A stretch of 64,000 bases of DNA from NCBI GenBank assembly GCA_903864915.1, contig CAIPHS010000007.1, positions 121,259 to 185,258 on the forward strand. Reading direction: 5' to 3'. Positions 9,206 to 18,180 of the stretch are shown here, piece by piece (the stretch's first letter is position 1; every line of letters starts with the position of its first letter). Origin of the DNA: an uncultured Candidatus Woesearchaeota archaeon (GTDB taxonomy: Archaea > Nanobdellota > Nanobdellia > UBA10117). The notes below the pieces were generated by a model. It ran no database searches and was not told the DNA's origin. It was given only the letters and a program-made list of their open reading frames with translations. The position numbers and the translations under genes are program-made.

Positions 9206-10977
9206 GCTTTCTTCTCGATCTCTTCTTTAATCTGCTTTATGAAATCTGCCGGCTTTACGCCGAACTGGACTTTCTGCGTGCCCCTCTTTCTGACTGCAAC
9301 TGTGCCTTTTTCCTCTTCCTTGTCCCCTAATACCAAAACGTATGGGATTTTTTCCATCTCAGCTGCCCTTACCTTGTATTCGACAGTGTTGTTTTCGTAA
9401 TCAGTCTCTACTCGCAAGCCAGCTTTCTTCAGTTCAGCTTCAATCTTCTCAGCATATTTCTGGTTCCTGTCTGTAAAGGTTAGTAATTTAACCTGAGCAG
9501 GAGCAAGCCAAACAGGGAAAGCACCCGCATAATGTTCTATAAGACACCCCATGAATCGTTCCATTGAGCCAAGAACTGTATGATGAACCATAATTACTCT
9601 GTGCTGTTTGTTGTCCTCGCTAACATAATTCAAATCAAATTTCTCAGGCAGATTGAAATCAACCTGTATGGTTGTACACTGCCATGTTCTTCCTATTGCA
9701 TCTTTTAGTTTAATATCAATCGCTGGCCCGTAGAATTTAGCTTCGCCTTCTGCGCGCTTGAACTGCAGTTTCTTCTTTTCCAGTGCTTTCGTCAGGGCTT
9801 TCTCTGCAGTTTCCCATATTTTCTCTGAACCGAGATATTTTTCTTTGTTTTCTGGATCTCTGACTGAGAGCTCTATGACATATTCTTTAAATCCAAAACT
9901 TGGTAGCATGAACAACGCCAAATCAAGGACGTTAGTGATTTCTCCTTCCAATTGCTCCTGAGTGCAGAAAATGTGTGCATCATCCTGCGTAAAGCCTCGC
10001 ACTCTTACCAATCCGTGCAGAGCGCCAGATGCCTCATATCTATAAACAGTTCCCAACTCACATAATTTCAGCGGAAGCTCCCTATAGCTTCTGCTTTTTG
10101 ATTTGAAAATCTGAATATGGAACGGACAGCTCATTGGTTTCAACAGGTATTCTATTTCGTCAATTTTTATCGGCGGATACATTGACTCCCTGTAGTGTGC
10201 CCAGTGCCCAGATGTTTTCCATAAATTAATATTTCCTATGTGCGGCGTGTAAACATATTTGTATCCTTTTTTTTCGTGCTCGCTTTTCCAGAAATTTTCT
10301 ATTATATTGCGCGTAATTGCCCCTTTTGGGTGCCAATGGGCAAGTCCGGAGCCAACTGTTTCTGGATAAAGCCCAAACAAATCCAATTGCTTTCCAAGTT
10401 TAATGTGGTCCCTTTTCTCCGCTTCTTCCTTCCTCTTCATGAATTCCTCAAGCATTTCTTTTTCTGGGAATGAGATACCGTATATTCTCTGCATCTGTCC
10501 TTTCTTTGGGTCTCCGCGCCAATAGGCTGCAGCCATGTTGAGTAATTTGAACGCCTTGATCTGCCCTGCTGATTTTAACAAAGTATTATTGCATAAATCA
10601 ATGAAAGCACCATGCTGGCGGAAACTTATTTCCTTGTCTGTTATGTCCTTGAGAAGTTCAAGCTTGTACGGCTCTTTTGAGAGGAATTTCTCAGCATCTT
10701 TCCTTGGCATTAAAACATCCTTGAATAGCTTGTCATCCTTGACAATCTTCTTCATCTCAGCTTCTATCCTAACCAAGTCTTCTGCTGTGAAAGGAACCTT
10801 CTTGTCAAAATCATAATAGAATCCTTCGTCAATGGCGGGGCCTATGCCCAACTTGACATCTGGCCATAATCTCTTGACCGCATCTGCCAGCACATGAGAA
10901 GTTGCATGCCAGAAGGCTTTCTTTTCATTCTCCGTTACAAAGGGAGCTTTTTCCATGCTTTCGTTTATTTGAGGCAA
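9202..10977 (-). CDS. thrS: threonyl-tRNA synthetase, bacterial-type editing (N2) domain, no TGS
   Basis: HATSH N2 motif, AYWRGDPKKGQMQRIYGISF, LKPMSCPFH, class II catalytic core and anticodon-binding domain. Confidence 0.95.
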   Translation of the reverse strand: MPQINESMEKAPFVTENEKKAFWHATSHVLADAVKRLWPDVKLGIGPAIDEGFYYDFDKKVPFTAEDLVRIEAEMKKIVKDDKLFKDVLMPRKDAEKFLSKEPYKLELLKDITDKEISFRQHGAFIDLCNNTLLKSAGQIKAFKLLNMAAAYWRGDPKKGQMQRIYGISFPEKEMLEEFMKRKEEAEKRDHIKLGKQLDLFGLYPETVGSGLAHWHPKGAITRNIIENFWKSEHEKKGYKYVYTPHIGNINLWKTSGHWAHYRESMYPPIKIDEIEYLLKPMSCPFHIQIFKSKSRSYRELPLKLCELGTVYRYEASGALHGLVRVRGFTQDDAHIFCTQEQLEGEITNVLDLALFMLPSFGFKEYVIELSVRDPENKEKYLGSEKIWETAEKALTKALEKKKLQFKRAEGEAKFYGPAIDIKLKDAIGRTWQCTTIQVDFNLPEKFDLNYVSEDNKQHRVIMVHHTVLGSMERFMGCLIEHYAGAFPVWLAPAQVKLLTFTDRNQKYAEKIEAELKKAGLRVETDYENNTVEYKVRAAEMEKIPYVLVLGDKEEEKGTVAVRKRGTQKVQFGVKPADFIKQIKEEIEKKA

Positions 10978-11426
10978 TTTATAAATTCTGCTACTGCCTT
11001 GACAGTTTCGGCTTCTTTGCCTCTGTAACTATGGTCTGCATCTTTTATTTCAATCAGCTTCGAGCTGGCTATGATTTTATTCATCTTCCTTGAATTATCT
11101 ATTGGAATTACAGGGTCTGCAGTTCCGTGTACAATCAGTGTTGGAACCTTTATTTTCCTGAATTTCTCGTCAGCCTCAACTGCGGGCGCCAACAAAACCA
11201 GCGCTGCCGCATCTTTGTGCTTTAGCTGATGCTCCAAAGCCACTTTGCCACCCATCGACTTGCCAACCAAGATGAATTCACCATCCGGTTTCTTTTCCAT
11301 CAGCTGCTCTTCAGAGGCTACTGTCAGCTCGATAAACTTGGCTTTAGGCAAGTCAGTTCTAATAGCGTCAAAAATACCCTTAGATGCTTGCGGATTCATA
11401 CCAGGTATTAAAACTAAAGTTGCCAT
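10965..11426 (-). CDS. alpha/beta hydrolase
   Basis: LVGKSMGGKVAL nucleophile elbow; LIVHGTADPVIP; DADHSYRG. Confidence 0.85.
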   Translation of the reverse strand: MATLVLIPGMNPQASKGIFDAIRTDLPKAKFIELTVASEEQLMEKKPDGEFILVGKSMGGKVALEHQLKHKDAAALVLLAPAVEADEKFRKIKVPTLIVHGTADPVIPIDNSRKMNKIIASSKLIEIKDADHSYRGKEAETVKAVAEFINCLK

Positions 11427-11504
11427 TAAGCAAATAATAAAAAGGCACAGATATAAGATTATAGAATAGTATTTGGATTAAGCGTACAGATAAGCGGTTT
11501 GTTA

Positions 11505-11624
11505 ATGGGCGTTTTGGCAATTATTTTTGGTGGCTTGGTGATAAAGTATCCAAAGACAATTCCAAATCTAATAGGTGCCTATTTGATCATATCTGGCCTG
11601 CTGACTGTATTGGCTGTACTTTAA
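11505..11624 (+). CDS. small membrane protein, DUF3096-like
   Basis: Read directly: MGVLAIIFGGLVIKYPKTIPNLIGAYLIISGLLTVLAVL; in-frame hydrophobic codons extend upstream without an ATG. Confidence 0.5.
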   Translation: MGVLAIIFGGLVIKYPKTIPNLIGAYLIISGLLTVLAVL

Positions 11625-11637
11625 GGAATAAAGTAGA

Positions 11638-11763
11638 CAATTGTCCAGAATTGGCTAACTCCCAACGAAGTTAGCCTAGACAATATCGATGAGAGTTAGT
11701 GATATTGGTTTGCAATATTGTTTTTGCTTTAGCAAAGCTTATAATGTCCAATTGTCCAGAATT
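11638..11763. repeat. pair of 15-bp direct repeats CAATTGTCCAGAATT flanking stem-loop-forming sequence
   Basis: Identical 15-mers at 11638-11652 and 11749-11763. Between them: inverted repeats GGCTAACT/AGTTAGCC, CAATATC/GATATTG and TTGCT/AGCAA. Confidence 0.8.
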
Positions 11764-11795
11764 ACTTAACCAGCTTAAAGGAGGCTTTAAATTAT

Positions 11796-12035
11796 ATGAG
11801 TCGCAAGCCAGGGCCACATCCATACAAGCTTGAATTAATTCTCTACGCCCTGCGGGCGCATCCACAAGGGCTTTGGGTTCGAGAGCTTTCTAGAATATCG
11901 GGCCTGAAAAAGTCAACAGTCTCAAATTACCTAACAACACACCTGGCTGACAAGATTGAAATGGTGTATCAAACGAACCACATTAAGATAGTCAAGCTTA
12001 AAACACAAGAACAAGTGCCAAACTATCTGCAATAA
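11796..12035 (+). CDS. small winged-helix/HTH transcriptional regulator
   Basis: LYALRAHPQGLWVRELSRISGLKKSTVSNYLTTHL; AAAGGAGG upstream. Confidence 0.7.
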   Translation: MSRKPGPHPYKLELILYALRAHPQGLWVRELSRISGLKKSTVSNYLTTHLADKIEMVYQTNHIKIVKLKTQEQVPNYLQ

Positions 12036-12036
12036 C

Positions 12037-12504
12037 ATGATAAGAATCAAAGGAAGAACATATTGGGGTGACAAAGCTTCTTTACGAGGCTGGGAAACAG
12101 AAGTTGGTCATTTTCAAATTCTTGATGCTCGACCCGAGTTCAGACGTTATCATGCGTGTAAAGCTATCTGTCTCGATGATTTGCAAAAACACTATGATGA
12201 AATTACAAAATTAGCGGAAGAATATAATACTGAACCGACAAATATCCTTTATTCAAAGGATAAATATTATAATTTTGAAAAACACATAAATATATTCTTC
12301 TTAGGTAAAAAGCGACTTGGTAGTGACTTAGAAACGATACAACGAACTTTAGAAACAGTTTCTATAAACAAAGAGGTTTTGCTTTCCATAGACCTTGACA
12401 GAGGTAGAAAATGTCCATCTGTCGTAGTTGATATCAAAGAGCCTCTGAAGAAAGTGCATTCAGCGTTATTAAAAAGCCTTGATACAATATTATTTGCAGA
12501 ATGA
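12037..12504 (+). CDS. hypothetical protein in apparent operon with wHTH regulator
   Basis: 155 aa ORF adjacent to preceding stop. Confidence 0.6.
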   Translation: MIRIKGRTYWGDKASLRGWETEVGHFQILDARPEFRRYHACKAICLDDLQKHYDEITKLAEEYNTEPTNILYSKDKYYNFEKHINIFFLGKKRLGSDLETIQRTLETVSINKEVLLSIDLDRGRKCPSVVVDIKEPLKKVHSALLKSLDTILFAE

Positions 12505-12686
12505 AACGAACAACATTTATGGTTATTGGAGTAGTCTCGCTGATAGTTGTACTTTCAGGATTTGTTGTATCCTTTTTGCACCAGTTCATCATTTCCTTGG
12601 TTTTGATAGCAATCGGCGGAGCATCCTTCTGGTTTGCGCAGAAAAAGGCTAAGAAGGAAGACTGGTTCGGCAAGCCCATAAAATGA
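12501..12686 (+). CDS. small two-helix membrane protein
   Basis: Two hydrophobic segments; overlaps both neighbours by 4 bp. Confidence 0.6.
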   Translation: MKRTTFMVIGVVSLIVVLSGFVVSFLHQFIISLVLIAIGGASFWFAQKKAKKEDWFGKPIK

Positions 12687-13960
12687 AAGTTTACATCAAG
12701 ACATTCGGCTGCTCTGCAAATCAATCCGATTCTGAAATTATAGCTGGCTTGTTAATAGAAGCTGGCTACAAGCTGGTTGATTCTGCCAAAAAATCTGATT
12801 TAGTTATAATAAATTCCTGCGGTGTCAAGAACAGGTCAGAATTTGCTTTCTTCAGGGAAATTGAGGCTGCAAAGAAACTGAAAAAGAAAATAATTGCTTG
12901 TGGTTGCATACCATCTGGCAACAAAGCCCTGATCCAAACGAAACTCAGGGATGTATCGATAATAGATGTAAATTCCATCAAAGAGATTGCTGAAGTTGCA
13001 AAAAGAACGCTAAATGGCGAAAGGATAGTTCTATTTGGCATCGGCAAGACGCAGAAAATCTGCCTGCCAAGATGCAGAAAAAATAAAATTATTGCAATCG
13101 TGCCGATTTCTGAAGGCTGTCTTGGAAAGTGCAGCTATTGCTTCACAAAATTGGCAAAAGGAAATCTATTTTCTTATCCAGAAGAAGCTATTCTGCAGGA
13201 AATTAATGATTCTTTAACGGAAGGCTGCAAGGAAATCTGGCTGACATCGCAGGATTGCGCAGCTTATGGCTTGGACAGAAAAACAAACCTTGCAAACTTG
13301 CTGAATAAAGTATGCAAAATTCCAGGCAAGTTTTACATAAGGGTTGGTATGGGAAATCCAGATAACATGTTGAAGATTTTGCCTGAACTGATAAAAGCCT
13401 ACAAGAATCCAAAAGTTTTCAAGTTCCTTCACATACCTGTGCAGTCAGGAAATAACAGAGTTCTGAATCTAATGAATAGAGTTTATACGATTGCCCAGTT
13501 CAAGGCGATTATTGCAAGATTTAGGAAACAAATCAAGAATTTAACTATCAGTACGGATGTGATTTGTGGCTTTCCAACAGAAACTGAAAAGGAATTCAAT
13601 GATACTCTTAATCTAGTTAGATGGCTCAAGCCGGATGTTGTTAATATTTCGCAGTTTTGGGCCAGACAAGGCACAACAGCAGCAAAAATGAAGCAAGTAG
13701 ATGGAAAGGTCAAGCAGACAAGAAGCAAGGAACTAACCGAACTATGCAAAGAAATTACTCTAATTAAAAATAAAATCCAGATTGGGAAAAAATGCAAAGT
13801 TCTTGTTGATGAAATTGGAAAGAAAGGCGGTTTTGTATCCCGAAATGAAAGTTATAATCCAATAATATTAAAAGAAAAATTACGATTAGGAAGTTACTTA
13901 AGATGCAAAATAACTGACGCTACTGAAAAATATCTTATTGGAAAAATTTCTAAAAATTAG
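12683..13960 (+). CDS. tRNA t6A37 methylthiotransferase (MiaB/MtaB-like radical SAM)
   Basis: FGCSANQSDSE; SEGCLGKCSYCFTKLAKG radical SAM CxxxCxxC; VQSGNNRVLNLMNR; C-terminal TRAM-like region. Confidence 0.93.
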   Translation: MKVYIKTFGCSANQSDSEIIAGLLIEAGYKLVDSAKKSDLVIINSCGVKNRSEFAFFREIEAAKKLKKKIIACGCIPSGNKALIQTKLRDVSIIDVNSIKEIAEVAKRTLNGERIVLFGIGKTQKICLPRCRKNKIIAIVPISEGCLGKCSYCFTKLAKGNLFSYPEEAILQEINDSLTEGCKEIWLTSQDCAAYGLDRKTNLANLLNKVCKIPGKFYIRVGMGNPDNMLKILPELIKAYKNPKVFKFLHIPVQSGNNRVLNLMNRVYTIAQFKAIIARFRKQIKNLTISTDVICGFPTETEKEFNDTLNLVRWLKPDVVNISQFWARQGTTAAKMKQVDGKVKQTRSKELTELCKEITLIKNKIQIGKKCKVLVDEIGKKGGFVSRNESYNPIILKEKLRLGSYLRCKITDATEKYLIGKISKN

Positions 13961-13979
13961 AAACTTATTTAAGTAAGAA

Positions 13980-15329
13980 ATGCCTAATAATTTTACAAAA
14001 AATAATACGATGGTTGAAAAGAAGAATGAAAATAATAATGGCATGCCGAAGAAAATAAAATTTCTTTTTGTGTCAAATGAGGCATTGATAGGTGACGTGG
14101 CCTGGCAAGTAAAGAAAGAAGGTCATGATGCAAAATATTACATACGTGACAAATTAGAACAGGACGTATGTGATGGTTTTGTTGACAAATGCGACGACTG
14201 GCAGAAAGAAGTGGATTGGGCAGACGTAATCGTTTTTGATGATATCAGCTTTGGCGTGCAGGCTGACAAGTTAAGAAAACAAGGAAAATTCGTAGTTGGC
14301 GGTTCTGCATACACCGATAAACTTGAGGATGACCGGGAATTCGGCCAGGATGAGATGAAAAACGCAGGCATGACTATAATCCCAAATTATAACTTCACAA
14401 ATTTTGACGCAGCCATAAAATTCCTAACTGAAAATCCTGACAGATATGTACTAAAACCAAGCGGCAAGGCTCAAAACGAAAAAGAACTTTTATTTGTGGG
14501 TAATGAAGTTGATGGCAGAGACGTTCTGGAAATCTTAGAACGATACAAAAAGAACTGGGGAAATAAAATAAAGGTTTTCCAGCTTCAAAAGCACGTTACG
14601 GGAGTTGAAGTTGCAATAGGTGGATTCTTCAACGGACATGATTTTGTTATGCCAATTAACATTAATTTTGAGCACAAGAAATTGTTCCCAGGCAATATAG
14701 GACCAAGCACTGGTGAGATGGGAACGAGCATGTTCTGGGCAAAACCCAACCCACTTTACAGGGCAACTTTGGAAAAACTCAAATCCAAACTGCAAGAATG
14801 CGGGTATGTGGGCTACTTTGACATAAACACAATTGTAAACGCTAAGGGCATACATCCGCTCGAAGCAACAAGCCGCTTCGGCTACCCAACTATAAACATA
14901 CAGATGGAGGGCATAACAATGCCGATGGGTGAATTCTTGTATAATCTTGCGAGTGGAAAAGATTTCGAAATAAAAACCAAGAGAGGTTTCCAGGTCGGTG
15001 TAGTCATAGCTGCACCGCCATTTCCATTCAAAGATCCTGCTTCGTTCAAGAGATATTCTGAAGATGCGTTAATAATATTCAAAAAACCAAATTACGATGG
15101 CGCACATATAGCAGATGTAAAATTAATCGACAATGAGTGGAGGATGGCAGGAACATCTGGTTACCCACTCATCATGACAGGCTCAGGTACGACCATGGAT
15201 GAAGCCCAGAAGGAAGCATACATGCACGTAGAAAACATCCTAATTCCTAACATGTTCTACAGGACAGATATAGGCGCAAGGTGGACACAAGATTCTGACA
15301 GATTGCAAACCTGGGGCTATCTCTATTAA
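13980..15329 (+). CDS. ATP-grasp protein, phosphoribosylamine-glycine ligase (PurD)-like
   Basis: RYVLKPSGKAQ; PGNIGPSTGEMGT; GYVGYFDINTIVNAKGIHPLEATSRFGYPT; RTDIGARWTQDSDRLQTWGYL. Confidence 0.8.
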   Translation: MPNNFTKNNTMVEKKNENNNGMPKKIKFLFVSNEALIGDVAWQVKKEGHDAKYYIRDKLEQDVCDGFVDKCDDWQKEVDWADVIVFDDISFGVQADKLRKQGKFVVGGSAYTDKLEDDREFGQDEMKNAGMTIIPNYNFTNFDAAIKFLTENPDRYVLKPSGKAQNEKELLFVGNEVDGRDVLEILERYKKNWGNKIKVFQLQKHVTGVEVAIGGFFNGHDFVMPININFEHKKLFPGNIGPSTGEMGTSMFWAKPNPLYRATLEKLKSKLQECGYVGYFDINTIVNAKGIHPLEATSRFGYPTINIQMEGITMPMGEFLYNLASGKDFEIKTKRGFQVGVVIAAPPFPFKDPASFKRYSEDALIIFKKPNYDGAHIADVKLIDNEWRMAGTSGYPLIMTGSGTTMDEAQKEAYMHVENILIPNMFYRTDIGARWTQDSDRLQTWGYLY

Positions 15330-16027
15330 GAAAGCTGCACGCCGAACAAATAACCAATTACATAGCCCGCAGCTGCTGCCAGCAAGGCTACCACCAGCAT
15401 TTCCAATCCAGATTTCAGCCAGGACCTTTTTGTGACCTTTGTCTTGTAAGCTCCCACTGTAAACAATGTCGCGCCTGTTCCCACTAAAGCTATAATGCTG
15501 GCAAGCTTTGTATCGTGCAGGAAGAAAGGCAGAACAGGGAACACTGAGCCCACTGCATAAGCCACTAAGATTGTAAGCGCACCTCTCGCAGGATTTTCAA
15601 ATTTTTCAGGCACTATACCTAATGCTTCTTCTGAAAGCGCTTTTAGTGCTAGTTTTCTTTTTGTGTTCAGGCAACCCAGGAACTCCTTGACTGCCCTGTC
15701 AGTCAACTTCTCACCCTTGTAGAGATTTTTTATTGCTCTGGCTTCTGCCCCAGGCTTCTCAAGCTTTTTTTCTTCTTCATCTATTTGCTCGTCCAAAACT
15801 TCCCGCTGTGATTTTGTAGAAAGGTAATCGCCAGCAGCCATGGAGACCATGCCTGCAAACATTGCAGCCAGGCCAGCCAGCAATACATCAGTATTTGGAA
15901 CGCCAGCGGCAGCAACACCAAGAACCAAACCAAGATTTGTTATGAGACTGTCTTCCATTCCAAAGACTAAGTCTCGCATTACGTCCCGTATATTAACAGA
16001 CCATTTGATTTTTTTCTTACTTGCCAT
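15326..16027 (-). CDS. VIT1/CCC1 family transporter
   Basis: RDLVFGMEDSLITNLGLVLGVAAAG...MVSMAAGDYLSTKSQREV. Confidence 0.9.
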   Translation of the reverse strand: MASKKKIKWSVNIRDVMRDLVFGMEDSLITNLGLVLGVAAAGVPNTDVLLAGLAAMFAGMVSMAAGDYLSTKSQREVLDEQIDEEEKKLEKPGAEARAIKNLYKGEKLTDRAVKEFLGCLNTKRKLALKALSEEALGIVPEKFENPARGALTILVAYAVGSVFPVLPFFLHDTKLASIIALVGTGATLFTVGAYKTKVTKRSWLKSGLEMLVVALLAAAAGYVIGYLFGVQLS

Positions 16028-17252
16028 GTTTCTTTTTCTCCGGCCAGAATGCCCAACCTGAAACCAATGCAGCCATGCCTGATATGACTGTTACTAATAA
16101 AAATGGGGCTAGTGGATTAAATAACTGCATCGCCAAAATTCCACCGGCAAGCGGGCCTACAATCATTCCAAAATCTTTTGATGTGTCGAACACACCCGAC
16201 ATTTCACCATACATGTTTGCAGGAACTATTTCAGTCAATAGGGCTTCAGTACCTGGAAGTATCCAAGAAACTGAACCCGCAGCCAGCAAGGCAAACATGA
16301 CAAAGAGTGCCGGGCTTGTTGACAAGAACGCGAAGTAAGTTGCAGTGAACAAAAGCAAAAAGCCAGCAGTTATGATATACCTTTTGCCAATCTTGTCCAT
16401 TATAAAACCCGAAGAATAATACAACAGGCCTTCAACAGCCATCATCGCTCCAAGTACAAAGCCTACAGCTTCTGCAGAAAAGCCGAAGCGCGCTATACCT
16501 GCAATAGAAACGAATGCCCATTCTATGGCAATCCATACATATGCCGAAAACGTAAGAATGTAAAGTGGAAGTGCATGCTTATGCACACCAATATATTCCT
16601 TGAATATCGTTGTTAGCAAAGAAAGTCTGGCTTTGTGCTTGTGCCCTCTCTCAAGCTCACGGAACTTGCTTACTGTTTTACCCCTGAAAATTACAAGACT
16701 GAAAAGCACCGCAATAAACATGAATATCGAAATTAGCAAAAAATTATACCTCTCAGATAATGTGACTGCAATCAAGCCCGCAATAATTGGCCCAAGAATC
16801 CATCCCACCTGCGTGATGGACATGTAAACGCCTTCTGCCTGGCAAAGCATCTTGCGAGGGCTGAAGTCCCTTATCAAGACCGTAGATGGTATCCAGAAAG
16901 CCACAGATATTATACCGAAAACTAACGACAACATAGCCAGTAAAACAACATCCTTTGTGAAGAAGTAAACAAGTCCCATCAGGCTCATCGCAGTCATCGC
17001 GACTGCAAGCATTTTTACCCTTCCATACTTGTCAACTGCTAGGCCTGTTGGAATCTCTGCAATCAGTGATGCAACATAAACAAGGGAAACTATCAACCCA
17101 ACAATTGCAAAGCTTGCGGATTTGCTTTCAGTAAAAATCGGCAGAATGAAATCATAAACTCCAAATGCCAAGATAGCTATGAAAGAAAGGATTGATGCCT
17201 GGAATACCTTTGTCAGTTGCTTAGCTTTTTCCTCAAATGTGCGGAGCTGCAT
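16017..17252 (-). CDS. MFS transporter
   Basis: 411 aa, multiple TM segments, LAVDKYGRVKML motif. Confidence 0.9.
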   Translation of the reverse strand: MQLRTFEEKAKQLTKVFQASILSFIAILAFGVYDFILPIFTESKSASFAIVGLIVSLVYVASLIAEIPTGLAVDKYGRVKMLAVAMTAMSLMGLVYFFTKDVVLLAMLSLVFGIISVAFWIPSTVLIRDFSPRKMLCQAEGVYMSITQVGWILGPIIAGLIAVTLSERYNFLLISIFMFIAVLFSLVIFRGKTVSKFRELERGHKHKARLSLLTTIFKEYIGVHKHALPLYILTFSAYVWIAIEWAFVSIAGIARFGFSAEAVGFVLGAMMAVEGLLYYSSGFIMDKIGKRYIITAGFLLLFTATYFAFLSTSPALFVMFALLAAGSVSWILPGTEALLTEIVPANMYGEMSGVFDTSKDFGMIVGPLAGGILAMQLFNPLAPFLLVTVISGMAALVSGWAFWPEKKKHGK

Positions 17253-17298
17253 GATTGAATAATCTAACTTTGATTAAAAAAGACTATTTACTACTAAA

Positions 17299-17317
17299 CG
17301 CCGACTTATTATCGGCG
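17299..17317 (-). terminator. possible 3' stem-loop followed by T-rich tract downstream of MC1 gene
   Basis: CGCCGA-N7-TCGGCG overlapping the stop codon, then TTTAGTAGTAAATAGTCTTTTTT on minus strand. Confidence 0.4.
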
Positions 17318-17584
17318 CTTAGCCTTTAGATGTTCTAATTTGGATTTCTTGACAGTTGGGCGCCAAATCTTCTCTGGCAGCCAGTCTGGTCTATTAGATG
17401 GTGCGTCCACTCGCTTCCTGCCACCCTTGAAAACATGTAGTCTATCTGTTCCCCTTTCTCTCAGTCGTATGTCTGTAAACCCTCTCGTAGCAGCTTTAAG
17501 TGCGGCTCTTCTTGGCGAGCTCCCCGTAAAAACGTGGTCTGTGTCTGTGCCACCTTGCATCATAACATAGTATTTTACAGCCAT
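17309..17584 (-). CDS. non-histone chromosomal protein MC1
   Basis: HVFTGSSPRRAALKAATRGFTDIRLRERGTDRLHVFKG...DAPSNRPDWLPEKIWRPTVKK. Confidence 0.92.
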   Translation of the reverse strand: MAVKYYVMMQGGTDTDHVFTGSSPRRAALKAATRGFTDIRLRERGTDRLHVFKGGRKRVDAPSNRPDWLPEKIWRPTVKKSKLEHLKAKRR

Positions 17585-17686
17585 TCAAACACCCCCATAT
17601 GAAATAATTGTCTGCCCTATATAAACACTTCGCAGCAGTCTGCTTTCTGAAAATCTTTTAAACTCCATTTGCAGTAAAATTCACAC

Positions 17687-18178
17687 ATGGCTTTTATCGG
17701 AATAGACTTGGCAGCGTCCATGCATAATGACAGCGGGCTTGCTGTAATGCAGGATGGCAAAGTTGGCGAAGTAAAAATTGTAAAAACCGAAAAGGAAATT
17801 CTGGATTTTGTGCAGAAACACAAGCCGCAACTTATCGCGATTGACGCACCTCTTAGTTTTCCGCTGGAAGGGGAATTCAGGCAGGCAGAAAAAATCCTAC
17901 ACATCATGGGCATAAACACTTTCCCGCTGAAAGGCCTGAAGTCCATGGAATTATTGGTAAAGCGGGCTATGAGGCTTGCAAAATCTTTGAAAGAAAATAA
18001 TTTTTCTGTCATAGAAACTTTCCCGAAGCCATTGCAGAATCATTTCAGGATTACCACAAAAAACCCACACATAAGGGATGCCATAATCTGCGCCAATGTT
18101 GCAAACCTGCACCAAAGAGGAAATACAATAGCATACGGTGATGCAAAAGAAGGGCAGATAATAATGCCTGTCAAGTAG
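17687..18178 (+). CDS. DUF429 family protein (RNase H-like fold)
   Basis: FIGIDLAASM...IAIDAPLSFP...VIETFPKP...DAIICA. Confidence 0.8.
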   Translation: MAFIGIDLAASMHNDSGLAVMQDGKVGEVKIVKTEKEILDFVQKHKPQLIAIDAPLSFPLEGEFRQAEKILHIMGINTFPLKGLKSMELLVKRAMRLAKSLKENNFSVIETFPKPLQNHFRITTKNPHIRDAIICANVANLHQRGNTIAYGDAKEGQIIMPVK

Positions 18179-18180
18179 AA

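Noticed and set aside
11671-11865. 64-aa minus-strand ORF across the repeat region
   Set aside because: Overlaps the wHTH gene and repeats; no coding character.
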